A stretch of DNA of 64,000 nt from Aspidapion aeneum (Eukaryota; Arthropoda; Insecta; Coleoptera; Brentidae), in the NCBI GenBank assembly GCA_963576565.1, contig OY755045.1, forward strand, positions 38,460,667 through 38,524,666. Direction: 5' to 3'. A program made the translations under genes and the position numbers. The notes below the pieces were generated by a model that saw only the letters and a program-made list of their open reading frames with translations, had not been told where the DNA came from and made no database searches. Positions 24,701 through 31,521 of this stretch are shown in pieces (position 1 is the stretch's first letter; each line of letters opens with the position of its first letter).

Positions 24701-25385
24701 ATCTTAAAAATATAAGTATTAAAAAGTGTCTCATTTTTACACCACTTTAGTGTTATTTCTATTTTTATTTTCCAAGCTCCGTGATCAAATCTCAATTCTG
24801 TTTCAGCACACCTAAACATTATTAATTTTTGAAAGAACTCATATGTTCAGTGTAAAGTAAGCACGTTCCGAACTTAACGTAAATGTACCCTAATTGGGAG
24901 TTCGCCGCTTGAAATGCTTAAGTATTAGTGAGTTTTTGTTGTTTCTACCAAGAGGGATAGTGTTCGTGACGAACGGTAAACATAGTAACATTAATTCGCA
25001 TCTGGATATCTCTCTTCAATAGGTTAGAATCAATCAATAGAAGCGTCTGTCTTTTTAACAGTCGAAATTCTAATTATAGCTGTACATTGGGTGTATACAA
25101 GTATTGTTTGTATTTAACATCACACCGCAATTTCCTTTTGTTTTTTTCATGTAAAAACCAAAATAAACACACCTCACATTAAACGTTCTAGAAAAAAATT
25201 AATCTAAATTTCTTCTGTTTAGTTACCGTCAAACGATATCCACCGACTTTCTCGTCCAGGAGTTGGCCTTCAAAAGCGCCAGTGAGTGCCTCGACTTTTT
25301 AGAACCCTTCTCGTTGACGTTCACCGACAGTTCCCGAGCGGCGATCGACTGCAAAAGCAGTATGGCGGTGTTGCCAAGTATATAA
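515..25385 (+). CDS. LENG8: LENG8 homologue (SAC3/GANP-family), 3' part, five exons
   Basis: Join of 515-708, 16762-17311, 18450-18648, 19205-19412 and 25223-25385. All introns are GT-AG and the phases fit (2, 0, 1, 2), giving about 437 residues to the TAA at 25383-25385. The middle exons match the conserved SAC3/GANP-like region of LENG8: [19 protein letters not shown], [39 protein letters not shown], then [12 protein letters not shown] and YHKFFKLY. An RS-rich stretch and an acidic [12 protein letters not shown] segment precede it. Proteins of this family (yeast Thp3) are nuclear and act in mRNA processing and export; a role here is inferred from the family. The vertebrate protein is about 800 residues, so N-terminal exons lie before this window. 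The first intron (16 kb) and the fourth (5.8 kb) are filled with mobile elements. Identity is firm for exons 2-5; exon 1 is assigned by phase and composition. Confidence 0.88.
941..2400. mobile_element. Diverged foldback element with about 690-bp arms
   Basis: The segment from about 960 to 1630 is repeated in inverse from about 1690 to 2350. Landmarks include AGAGCACAAGTTTTCTAAAT (1024) against ATTTAGAAAATCTGTGCTCT (2301), and a short coding-like piece present once on each strand (NEGCHC.KNSKTV near 1470; [13 protein letters not shown] on the - strand near 1820). Both copies end in NHAH. I do not recognise the peptide; it may be the relic of a transposase or of a captured exon. Confidence 0.5.
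2429..3074 (-). mobile_element. Tigger/pogo-like element with HTH relic, copy A
   Basis: The ends are CAGTGAAACCTCC and GAGAGGTTTCACTG, flanked by TA on both sides (2427-2428, 3075-3076). The subterminal bases repeat AAGCGGACA/GTGTCCGC motifs. On the - strand, about 2530-2650 encodes pieces of a CENP-B/psq-type helix-turn-helix (MEVVT, then after a frameshift [20 protein letters not shown]), as in Tigger transposases. No DDE domain remains, so it is non-autonomous. Confidence 0.75.
3075..3747. other. LENG8 intron, no gene seen
   Basis: AT-rich intronic DNA. I see no coding signal and no clear element ends. Confidence 0.5.
3748..4928. mobile_element. Foldback element with minisatellite arms (ATCGAAACTACAAAAT)
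   Basis: It opens with AAGGGCGAAAAAATATCG and closes with the reverse complement CGATATTTTTTCGCCCTT. The left arm (about 3765-3985) is a 16-20 bp tandem repeat of TATCGAAACTACAAAA type; the right arm (about 4620-4915) is the same repeat inverted. The core (about 4015-4610) is also inverted, made of 5-bp-periodic AACCTAACC/GAACCGAACC tracts around GGGATCCTAGAGGGTGTGAA (4199). The open frames in it are by-products of the short period. Confidence 0.75.
4929..7467. other. LENG8 intron, mostly unassigned
   Basis: No gene seen. Two related blocks (about 5160-5260 and 5310-5410, sharing GTTATT.AGATGAA and GAGAGCGACAGA) form a diverged tandem pair of roughly 150 bp. The final bases (about 7450-7467, CTTTTTCTCTTAG) are the acceptor tract of the exon at 7468. 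Confidence 0.45.
7468..10024 (+). CDS. DIRS-gag-like (LAP2alpha-like) ORF with RS-rich start; possible LENG8 alternative terminal exon
   Basis: Open for 851 codons after a strong acceptor (CTTTTTCTCTTAG at 7467). The upstream in-frame stop is at 7400 and there is no ATG before the RS region, so an upstream exon is needed. It begins [20 protein letters not shown], then a leucine-heptad segment ([19 protein letters not shown]), CHNCGN, a long Asn/Asp/Ser-rich region, and two related domains: first at 8822-9290 ([39 protein letters not shown]), second at 9383-9850 ([44 protein letters not shown]). It ends in lysine-rich KPRLPKKKK and TGA at 10022. The domain resembles the gag/LAP2alpha-like region of DIRS-type retroelements (from family memory, not a search). 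No reverse transcriptase or tyrosine recombinase lies nearby. From the RS exon at 521 the product would be 914 residues. Confidence 0.6.
10165..11583 (+). pseudogene. Decayed tandem copy 2 of the gag-like ORF (3' half)
   Basis: It repeats the part of the gag-like ORF from about 8500 onward. AAAATTTCAGTTTGATACCA corresponds to 8515, 10473-10769 carries a decayed first domain ([19 protein letters not shown]), and 10980-11183 the second ([19 protein letters not shown]). Stops, deletions and frameshifts break it. Both this copy and the intact one are followed by GTATTAAGTAAGCGCC and a T-rich GCAG, so the duplicated unit includes 3' flank. Confidence 0.75.
11584..12940 (+). pseudogene. Decayed tandem copy 3 of the gag-like ORF (3' half), split by a MITE
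   Basis: A third copy of the same unit, more decayed. [19 protein letters not shown] is visible at 11943 and [15 protein letters not shown] at 12345. It is interrupted by the hAT-like MITE at 12104-12341. The second domain is almost gone; only the PSEFD.GPNPRAV-like tail remains near 12670-12720. Confidence 0.7.
12104..12341. mobile_element. hAT-like MITE, 238 bp, exact 8-bp TSD
   Basis: The terminal inverted repeats are CGAGGGGTGGCTCG and CGAGCCACCCCTCG (14/14). It is flanked by CATAATAT on both sides (12096-12103 and 12342-12349). The parental copy reads CCATAATATATTCTTAAC at 8990, an uninterrupted site. The interior has GGAAATACC repeats. An 8-bp duplication and a G-rich end fit the hAT superfamily. 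Confidence 0.85.
12941..13577. other. LENG8 intron, no gene seen
   Basis: Unassigned AT-rich sequence between the third gag-like copy and the next foldback element. Confidence 0.4.
13982..14819. mobile_element. hAT-like element filled with a 10-bp minisatellite
   Basis: The ends are CGAGGGGTCAT and ATGACCCCTCG, flanked by the 8-bp duplication AGCAGGCT (13974-13981 and 14820-14827). Its CGAGGGGT tip matches the MITE at 12104. The interior is a 10-bp repeat (GTACTGTCGA/GTACTGTTGG) at about 14040-14225 and 14436-14775, interrupted by a segment with two long A-runs. The 277- and 118-codon open frames here are repeat artefacts. Confidence 0.85.
14040..14780. repeat. 10-bp minisatellite GTACTGTYGR
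   Basis: Dozens of tandem decamers alternating GTACTGTCGA, GTACTGTTGG and GTACTGTCGT. A higher-order unit of about 50-60 bp is visible in the second block, where T/C and G/A variants recur in a fixed order. Confidence 0.9.
15048..15574. other. LENG8 intron, no gene seen
   Basis: AT-rich DNA. The 66-codon frame here is not supported by any recognisable motif. Confidence 0.4.
15575..16291. mobile_element. MITE with about 130-bp inverted ends ('acagggtgttcc' type)
   Basis: The left end (CAGGGTGTTCCAAAATTCAA, continuing through TTTCATATAAACATAGG) is repeated inverted on the right (CCTATGTTTATATGAACG through TGTTATTGAATTTTAAAAC). No coding content was seen in the interior. Confidence 0.7.
16292..16761. 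other. LENG8 intron end, no element assigned
   Basis: AT-rich intron sequence leading to the acceptor at 16760-16761. Confidence 0.4.
16762..17311 (+). CDS. LENG8: LENG8 exon: acidic/Lys-rich linker and start of SAC3-like domain
   Basis: The acceptor is CCTTATTAG|TT (16760-16761) and the donor ACG|GTGAGT (17312). The exon starts in phase 2 and ends in phase 0. It encodes [11 protein letters not shown], a lysine-rich stretch ([16 protein letters not shown]), the LENG8 landmark [10 protein letters not shown], then [11 protein letters not shown] and the helical start of the SAC3-like domain ending KSIRQDLT. This region is GC-richer than the flanking introns. A second AG at 16766-16767 is an alternative acceptor but does not keep the phase with exon 1. 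Confidence 0.88.
17312..18449. other. LENG8 intron 2; solo element end near 17860
   Basis: The intron holds one 'TACAGGGTGTCCCAAATTGG' end near 17858, of the type found on several MITEs here, but no matching second end was found. No coding signal was seen. Confidence 0.45.
18450..18648 (+). CDS. LENG8: LENG8 exon: SAC3-like domain core
   Basis: The acceptor is TTTTTTCAG (18448-18449) and the donor TTAG|GTAAGC (18649). The exon is 199 nt, phase 0 to phase 1. It encodes [20 protein letters not shown] and [20 protein letters not shown], the most conserved block of LENG8/Thp3 proteins, then [16 protein letters not shown]. Confidence 0.93.
19205..19412 (+). CDS. LENG8: LENG8 exon: SAC3-like domain, continued
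   Basis: The acceptor is TTTTTTTTCAG (19203-19204) and the donor AAGAG|GTATGT (19413). The exon is 208 nt, phase 1 to phase 2. It encodes [36 protein letters not shown] and [14 protein letters not shown], matching the order of the family. Confidence 0.92.
19457..19492. repeat. 36-bp hairpin in LENG8 intron
   Basis: The arms AGCACGGTGTAGGTGT and ACACCTACACTGTGCT (15/16 paired) are separated by ACAC, 45 bp after the donor at 19413. Confidence 0.7.
19606..20205. mobile_element. MITE pair, nested, with transposase scrap
   Basis: The outer inverted ends are GCTGGTCCACCCATCTAGGA (about 19606) and TCCTAGTTGTGTGGTCTTCT (about 20185). The inner pair is CGCTGCCTTGCTTTGATAGT (about 19730) and ACTATCAAAGCAAAGCAGCG (about 19965). 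The boundaries are approximate. Confidence 0.55.
20020..20145 (-). pseudogene. Mariner-like transposase fragment
   Basis: The - strand encodes [15 protein letters not shown] followed by a stop. This is the conserved block around the second catalytic aspartate of mariner-type transposases (usually W/HPPYSPDLAPCDFFLF or [16 protein letters not shown]). Only about 40 codons are recognisable. Confidence 0.65.
20718..21668. mobile_element. Foldback repeat family, copy 1
   Basis: Nearly collinear with 30704-31521. Outer arms are rich in GTAGAAAA/TTTTCTAC motifs, with inner inverted pairs: GGGAGGTCGAAATAGGTGTTA (about 21061) against TAACACTGATTTCGACCTCC (about 21161), and AATGGTTCAGTAATCTACCG (20889) against CTACCGGTAGAACAGTGAAC (about 21480). 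Pieces of the GAGGTCGAAA end also occur at 44167 and, inverted, near 47719. Confidence 0.65.
21669..22204. other. LENG8 intron 4, no gene seen
   Basis: AT-rich; no element ends found. Confidence 0.4.
22205..22426. mobile_element. Short MITE, about 220 bp
   Basis: The ends ATTCTTGAATAACGTAGGA and TCCTGCGTTATTCAAGAAT form about 19-bp inverted repeats. Confidence 0.65.
22427..23250. other. LENG8 intron 4, no gene seen
   Basis: Contains a short AAC trinucleotide run near 22795 and AT-rich sequence; nothing else was recognised. Confidence 0.4.
23251..23538. mobile_element. MITE, about 290 bp
   Basis: TCCCAGTGAATCA...CTGGGTCTTGAACGAT on the left pairs with GTCGTTCAAGACCCAG...GAATCACTGGGA on the right. 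The open frames inside are not gene-like. Confidence 0.65.
23539..24183. other. LENG8 intron 4, no gene seen
   Basis: The 82-codon - strand frame at 23961-24209 has no recognisable domain and was not called. Confidence 0.4.
24184..24748. mobile_element. MITE, about 565 bp (GTAAAAGTGAGACAC ends)
   Basis: AAGTGATGTAAAAGTGAGAC is mirrored by GTCTCATTTTTACACCACTT. Internal copies of GTCTCATTTTTACAC-type motifs occur near 24551. It is non-coding. Confidence 0.7.
24749..25222. other. LENG8 intron 4 end, no gene seen
   Basis: Unassigned intron sequence before the terminal exon. Confidence 0.4.
25223..25385 (+). CDS. LENG8: LENG8 terminal exon
   Basis: The acceptor is TTCTGTTTAG (25221-25222). The first base completes a serine codon, then [16 protein letters not shown] and a segment ending [15 protein letters not shown] with TAA at 25383. 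Vertebrate LENG8 ends IDCKASLAALPPL-like, so this is the true C-terminus. Sequence like the last codons (GGCGGTGTTGCCAAG) recurs in decayed form downstream at about 25748, 26268 and 26569. Confidence 0.9.
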
Positions 25386-26640
25386 ACAATTTGCACCAAT
25401 TGCTCGATAATTGCAAAACATGCAATGTTGTAAAACTCTTGTTGGTTTGTTGCGCAGATAATGAAACGCCATTAGAACGGCGATGTACCTTCTATTTTAA
25501 TATTTTTCAAACAGAATGGGTCTGAAATGAAGCAAAGATGCAACAACCCAATAAAACAAGGCTTTCATGTTTTTGATATTGAAACTGAAACAAGATAATT
25601 GGTCAGTAATAAAAAAACAACTAGGTTACAATCCCTTTTTGTAAGACAAATAAACAACGGCAACAGTCATCAACTAAATTAAAAGTTTATCTGGAATGAG
25701 GATATGGTGTAAACTTTGACATGCAGTTACCCGAAATTTTGAAATGGTTGGCAGCCTTGCCAAATCTATCTACTTTTTTTCCAAGTTTCCTATAACTAGA
25801 AGACAAACAAAGACGGCCATTGACTAAACTAACTTCAAAACTTCACTGTAAATTGAAGAAAGGATGCAGTAACCGAATAAAATAAATCCAACTAGACAAG
25901 TGGCTAGAGCAAGTAGGATATATGTAAAACAGACAAATACCAATCAAGAAATAAATTCCAACTTGCGATGACATAAGGGTCTGGTTTAAACTTTAGCAGT
26001 TTAACCCTCTTATAACTAAATTACAACTTTCGCTGTAAGATGAAGAAAAGACGCAGTAACGCAATAAAATAAATCTTATTTTTCGGTGATACATAGCTTC
26101 ATCCCAACAAGAGAAGTGGCCAAAATTACCCATTTGTCAAGTGGCCAGACGTGCCCATTGTGCAAAAGTAATGAATTCACAACTTAGGTTCGAATGATTC
26201 ACAACTTAGGTTCGAATAAGGATCTGTTGTAAATTTTAGCAGGCAGTGGAGCTAAATCAGCAGCACGGCGGCATTGCCAAGTCTATCAACTTTTCAGCAA
26301 GTGCCCTATAATGGGAAGACAAACAAAGAAGTAACCATCTTGATGTTCTGTCAAACTAAATTGACGTAATTACTTCGCTATAAAACAAAGCATAATGCAG
26401 CAACCCAATGAAGAATTACCAATAAGACAAGTGGCTAGACATGCCCCTTTTACAAAATCAATATCGGTCAAGTAATAAACTCAAACTTGAGCTGGAATGA
26501 TGATCTGTTGTTAACTTTAGCAGGCAGTGAATCTAAATATAGTGTATGGAAATATGGCGTTTCAGCACCACGGCGGCATTGCCAAATCATCAGCTTTTTA
26601 GCAAGTGCTCTATAATTGGAACCCAATACAATAAATATGT
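25355..26640 (+). repeat. Decayed direct repeats from the LENG8 3' end into downstream DNA
   Basis: The block GGCGGTGTTGCCAAGTATAT at the LENG8 stop recurs as GGCAGCCTTGCCAAATCTAT (25750), GGCGGCATTGCCAAGTCTAT (26268) and GGCGGCATTGCCAAATCATC (26569). It is often followed by AAGTGCYCTATAAT and by GAAGACAAACAAAG, CAGTAACCCAATAAAATAA-like and AAGTGGCTAGAC blocks. The period is irregular, about 300-500 bp. Confidence 0.65.
25550..25555 (+). promoter_or_regulatory. Possible LENG8 poly(A) signal
   Basis: AATAAA lies 165 nt after the LENG8 stop codon. Further AATAAA motifs occur at about 25880 and 26066, so the true cleavage site is uncertain. Confidence 0.3.
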
Positions 26641-28250
26641 TTTTTGGTGATAGTAATGTAGAGACAAATAGTAGCTCAACAGAATATCAGTGTTACACAT
26701 CGTCCTACCTCACAGTTATTTTAAGTATTAAACGAATCTCACATCACTAAAAATAGTAAGAAATAGAAAGAATGAAATAAGTGGCTGATTAATGACAGTA
26801 ATTATTTAACTAGTTCTATCAAAAAAAGACATACAGCATTAGATAGAGACAACCCATAATGTTTAATGAAATGGTGAATGTTTTTATGTAACAAAAACAC
26901 TGACGCTAACGCATGTGCAACCAAAGAATATATCGTGTAGAAAGCACATAAGAAGTAAACTAGGTTGCCTACCCTCTGGTTACAATAGAGACCAAACAAT
27001 GTGTCAAAGATAGAGTGAAGCAACATGGCAGAATTGAAAATCTCATGGCTTGTGCAGGGAAGTTTTATAGAAAATATGCGGAGATCTTTGGTATAATATT
27101 TGTTGCCAATTAGATTTATGATGTTAAACGGTGTTAAAATATCATGAAAATAACAGTACCGTGTCGTGATGGCAAAAACTTAGTTTCCTAAAAAAATGAG
27201 AAAAAGTGCGTGTCTTGAAATTTTTCCCTCTTAATGAAGGCAGAAATGACATTGAAAATTGTGGTTATGAAAATTATGTCAAATATAAACCGGTGCGAAA
27301 TTTTTCTAGAAAATCCGTTAAAAATAATTAATATGTTTCGATTCTGATTTTAGGTTCAAGTTCGTTTCTTCTTCACATAATAGTTTTCCAAGATTGTCCA
27401 AACATTAAAAGGTTGGTTGTTAATCTGCAGTTTGTCTTCAAGAAAAACTATTCAATGTTTGTACGTCAAAACATAAAGGAAATATGTCGAGTCGTTTTTG
27501 AACAAGAATTTAAGGGTTGTAATGAGTGTTCAAAACAAATTAGGGTTTGACAGTTATTCCTCTATTGTTCTATAGGATTGTTATTATAAATTGTTTAGAT
27601 AAAAACGATTATCTACTCCGTCACTTTTGGTAAATAATTTTTTCTTCTGTGCTATTTTCTTTCAATTGGTTCTTTGGAGCTGACAAAACTTAGACTTCCA
27701 AGATGGTTTTTGCTGTACATAGTATGAATGTTGCTGTTTATGAAGGAGCCACAAGGAAAATACAAGCCCAAGGTTATTTTCCCAGATTAAGGTTTAAGGG
27801 TTAAAAAGAAAAAATAAAATTGATTAAGGTGAGCCATTTCTTTTAAGTTTTTAACAACTCAATTCTTTTTTTGTTTTCAAATACTTAAAAAAAAAATTCT
27901 TAAATATTGTTCTACATATACAAACATAATTTTGTTATAATCTTCAAAGCTTTTTCGGTCTACATCGTTTTAGGTGTGGATATTTAAAGCTAAAAGACAA
28001 CTTAAAATATTTAATTAACTATTATTTTTAAGATGATTTTCTTTTTTGTACAGATTTTTGTTTGCAGCTGTTTTGGTGGTTATGAAATAAAGTAAATTTT
28101 ATTAATATCGTCTTATCTCTATATTCTACTGTGTATTCCAACAAAAATTTAATTTTCCTAGGCACAGATACATCTTCCGAGATTTGTACGCCCGAACAAA
28201 AATTCACCCGGCTGTGTATGTACATAATGATGTACATAAATATACGCGCG
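26641..28250. other. Intergenic, no gene seen
   Basis: AT-rich sequence between the two convergent genes. No frame has recognisable domain content. Confidence 0.4.
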
Positions 28251-28364
28251 TACAGGGGTCCCAAATTCGAGATCAACAAAAACTGGCCTGTATTTTCGAC
28301 ACTTATCATCTCTCCTGGAAATACCTGAAAGCCCCCTAAAACATCGTATTTGGGACAACCTGTA
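28251..28364. mobile_element. Tiny MITE, about 114 bp
   Basis: TACAGGGGTCCCAAATTCG and CGTATTTGGGACAACCTGTA are inverted ends of the 'acaggg' type. Confidence 0.6.
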
Positions 28365-29641
28365 CATATCTTAAGGAAATGTCTCTGTGTCTGTAGGCCC
28401 CTTTGTAAAGGTCTACACGCACTTAGTCGGATCTTCACCGTTTGTCCGGCACGGCATTGATCATCCTTTAGTATGGATCACAGATTTCTACATAAATGTA
28501 AATTTTTTATGATAAGCATCATTTTATATCATAAATTACGTGTCGTGTCGCGTCAGACGAACCGTCACGATCTGTTATAATACGAGTAAACTTAACTCGT
28601 TGCCAATAAATAATACTAATAATCGGAAAGGCACGTCGATGATATGTTTAAGGAAGTCTTTAGCAGTTTTCATAATTTTTTAGGGATGATACACCCCTTC
28701 AGAGGGGTGAAACCTAACCTCAACTTTTAAATTTTACTAATCTTATTTAACCTAATCTGTGCTTTTAAATATGGAATAGTGTTAGTATTAACAATTTCTA
28801 ATAGTTTTGATTTTCGTTTTTGAGATTTTCGCGTTTAAGAAACGTCAAATTTACAAACAAAAATTGGTTTAGTCAATTTATGTTTGAGATGTTTGTTTTA
28901 TATTTTAGTACATGTTATAAACGCGAATATCTTAAAAACAAATTGACAGTCCAGAAATTAAAAAAATATATTTACGCTCACCGCAGCCCCTGCTCCGCGC
29001 CAACAACGCACCTAGCGCGCGCCTGGCACACCTACTCGCAGATGTATCTAGTATAGACCTGCACCGTTGTTTGACGAAGATAACAAACAACGCCTGCACC
29101 GTGCGTGCTTTTTTACTAGAGACATCTACAAGTAAATGTACTAAGCACGCGTCAGGTATGGCGGTGGCACAAAGCGAAAACTGCAGCAAACGCGCTTTTA
29201 CTCTTTGAAAGGGACACCCTTTATTAAAAAGCCCAAATACCAAGAAAAATCAGTATGAGCACTTAAGTTTCTTTGATGCAAGCAAAATGGACGTGTCTTT
29301 CTGATTTCATCATATTATTTCTTATGATTTATGTTGTGGAAGCAATAAGGTATGAGAAGTTGTGTTACTGACGTATGCTGATAATATCTTGGATACACCA
29401 CGTAACCAACGCAACTAGAGACTTAAGGGTAAGGTCATTCATCGTAAAGCAAGCTTTATTAGTAGCGAAGCATGACATTGATTTTTTATTTTTTGGTTAT
29501 AATTTTTCACATTTCCTCGGTTTCGCATTGGGGGCTCGCTCTTATTTTAAAAATGTGGTTCAAGGACTGTCGAAAGATTAATAATAACACCGTTTCAAGA
29601 TTGTCTGCAGCTTAACTTTTTATTTCTAAATACATAAATAT
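28365..29641. other. Intergenic, no gene seen
   Basis: A GC-richer patch at 28975-29240 with several CGC-rich blocks does not form a convincing coding exon. TAAGGTCATTCATCGTAAAG (29428) resembles the hairpin arm at 46727. Confidence 0.4.
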
Positions 29642-29881
29642 ATATGTAGAGTGGCCTAGCTAAATGATCTAAGTGCCAAAATATACAAATTTTAGATTTC
29701 CCACCCAGAATGATGTATGTGCCAAGGCCAATACGGGGCTGTAAGATCTAAGTGCCATTTCCCCACCTTCTGCTCTAACTAGCATATTTAAAATGACGTC
29801 TTCTGTAAGTCCGCTTGCATGTATTGTACACCCACAAGATGCTTTTTGGCACTGATCACTTAGCTTTTCCACTCTACATAT
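29642..29881. mobile_element. MITE, 240 bp
   Basis: ATATGTAGAGTGGCCTAGCT and AGCTTTTCCACTCTACATAT are inverted ends, with an inner ATGATCTAAGTGCC motif repeated. Confidence 0.65.
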
Positions 29882-30703
29882 AGCTCTATAAAACAACATT
29901 TTTAAAATAAAAGAGAGCCGTCAATGGGAAACCGAGGAAAATATGTCAAAAATAATAACCAAGACATAGAAAATCAATGTCAGGCTTCGCTTCCTGTGGC
30001 TTCCTATAAAGCTTGCCTTTACGATGAGTGTTCGGTTCGGTCCTATTTGAATTTTCGCGGGTTATTACATTACTTAGGGGGACAACAACAATACTGCGGG
30101 TCGAACGACCAGTGTTCTAAAATTTGATTAGAAGTTTGGCGAAGCCACACACAATACTTCCTCGCAGTATCGTCTTTGCTTTGAGGCAGATATAAGTGAA
30201 TTAATTTTATTAGCGTCTCTCGCTATGTGTGTAATGAAGACCCGACCGTGTTATTGCAGCTGACAGACCCGTCTATTGCACGACCCCGCATTATCGTGAG
30301 TGGCCCCATTTAGGGTGTTCAAATTCAATTATTTGATCCAAAAATCACGAGTGCGTAAGACAAGGTGCAACGCAGAAAAAGAAAACGGCATGCATCCAAT
30401 GATATGGCGGCAAGATAAAGCATTGCGTCGATATGGGTGACTGGCTATCCTTTTCATGCACACTCGTCCACTTTTTTAATGTCATCTTATTTTTTTAACA
30501 ATCGCAGAATACAAAGAAACAGTGCATTGTTTGGCAACAATGGCAAAAAACGTTTAGCCTACAAATTAGATGCTTTGACAGAAGTGTACTCAACCCCAAA
30601 AACATCAAAATAACGAAATAAAAAAAGTTATTCGTAAAGAATTAGTAACCGGCAACTTCTTTTTCTGTGACTTATGGGTTAAAAGTAAATGGCAACATTG
30701 TCT
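29882..30703. other. Intergenic, no gene seen
   Basis: The 67-codon frame at 29924 shows no recognised motif and was not called. Confidence 0.4.
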
Positions 30704-31521
30704 GGGCGCGCATAATTTATAGAAAAGCAAAATATAGAAACAAAATATTTAGTAGAAATGATAAAGCAAAGAAAATCTAATCGAACAAAAAATAAAACGT
30801 AGAAAACTGAAGTCCTCAAAAAGTAATTTATCAAAATGTAAAAACCGTACAGTGTAGAAATGGTTCAGACACTGTGGCCGTAGAAAAAGAAAGCAATTAG
30901 AGTATAATATACGTAAAGACATGCATTACTCCACTCCTATATTTTTTGGAAATAATTTAATTACTTCTGTATTTTTTTTTTAATAATAGCTCCCATTCCC
31001 TCTTTTTGGGAGGTCGAAATCCGTGTTAGCCTAACCGTCAAATGATCGCAAGCGGATCCTAACCTGCCCAGGCACGCCACAGTTAGGATACGTTTGCGAT
31101 CAATTGACCACGATTAGATTAATTATACTTTATGTTAACACCGATTTCGACCACCCAACAAGAGGACAAGGAAGATATAATTTTAGAACTGTCTAAATAT
31201 TTGTTCTTTACATACTAATACTATCACGTAGAAACTGGCAACAGTAAAGAGCCTACCCTCTCCACAGCGCTACGTGATGAAAGAGTATCTCATTCCCTTC
31301 TTGATCTAAGGCCATAGCTGCCACAAGCTGACGGTGGCCTCTACCGGTAGAACAGTGAATCATTTGTACAGTTTACGTTTTACTTTTTTATTATAAATTA
31401 TTTTTTGATAAATTCAGTTTTTTACAAATTTTGTTTTTGTTAATTTCGATTTTTACAAATCGTTTTCTAGGTTTAAAATTTTTTATAAACACTTTTGTAC
31501 AAATTAATTTTTCTACATTTT
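30704..31521. mobile_element. Foldback repeat family, copy 2
   Basis: Same layout as 20718-21668, including GCGCGCATAATTTATAGAAA, GGGAGGTCGAAATCCGTGTT (31010) and its partner AACACCGATTTCGACC (31138). It differs by scattered substitutions and short deletions. Confidence 0.65.

Noticed and set aside
28975..29243. GC-rich patch as a possible exon
   Set aside because: No conserved motif, no convincing splice sites, and partly self-inverted.
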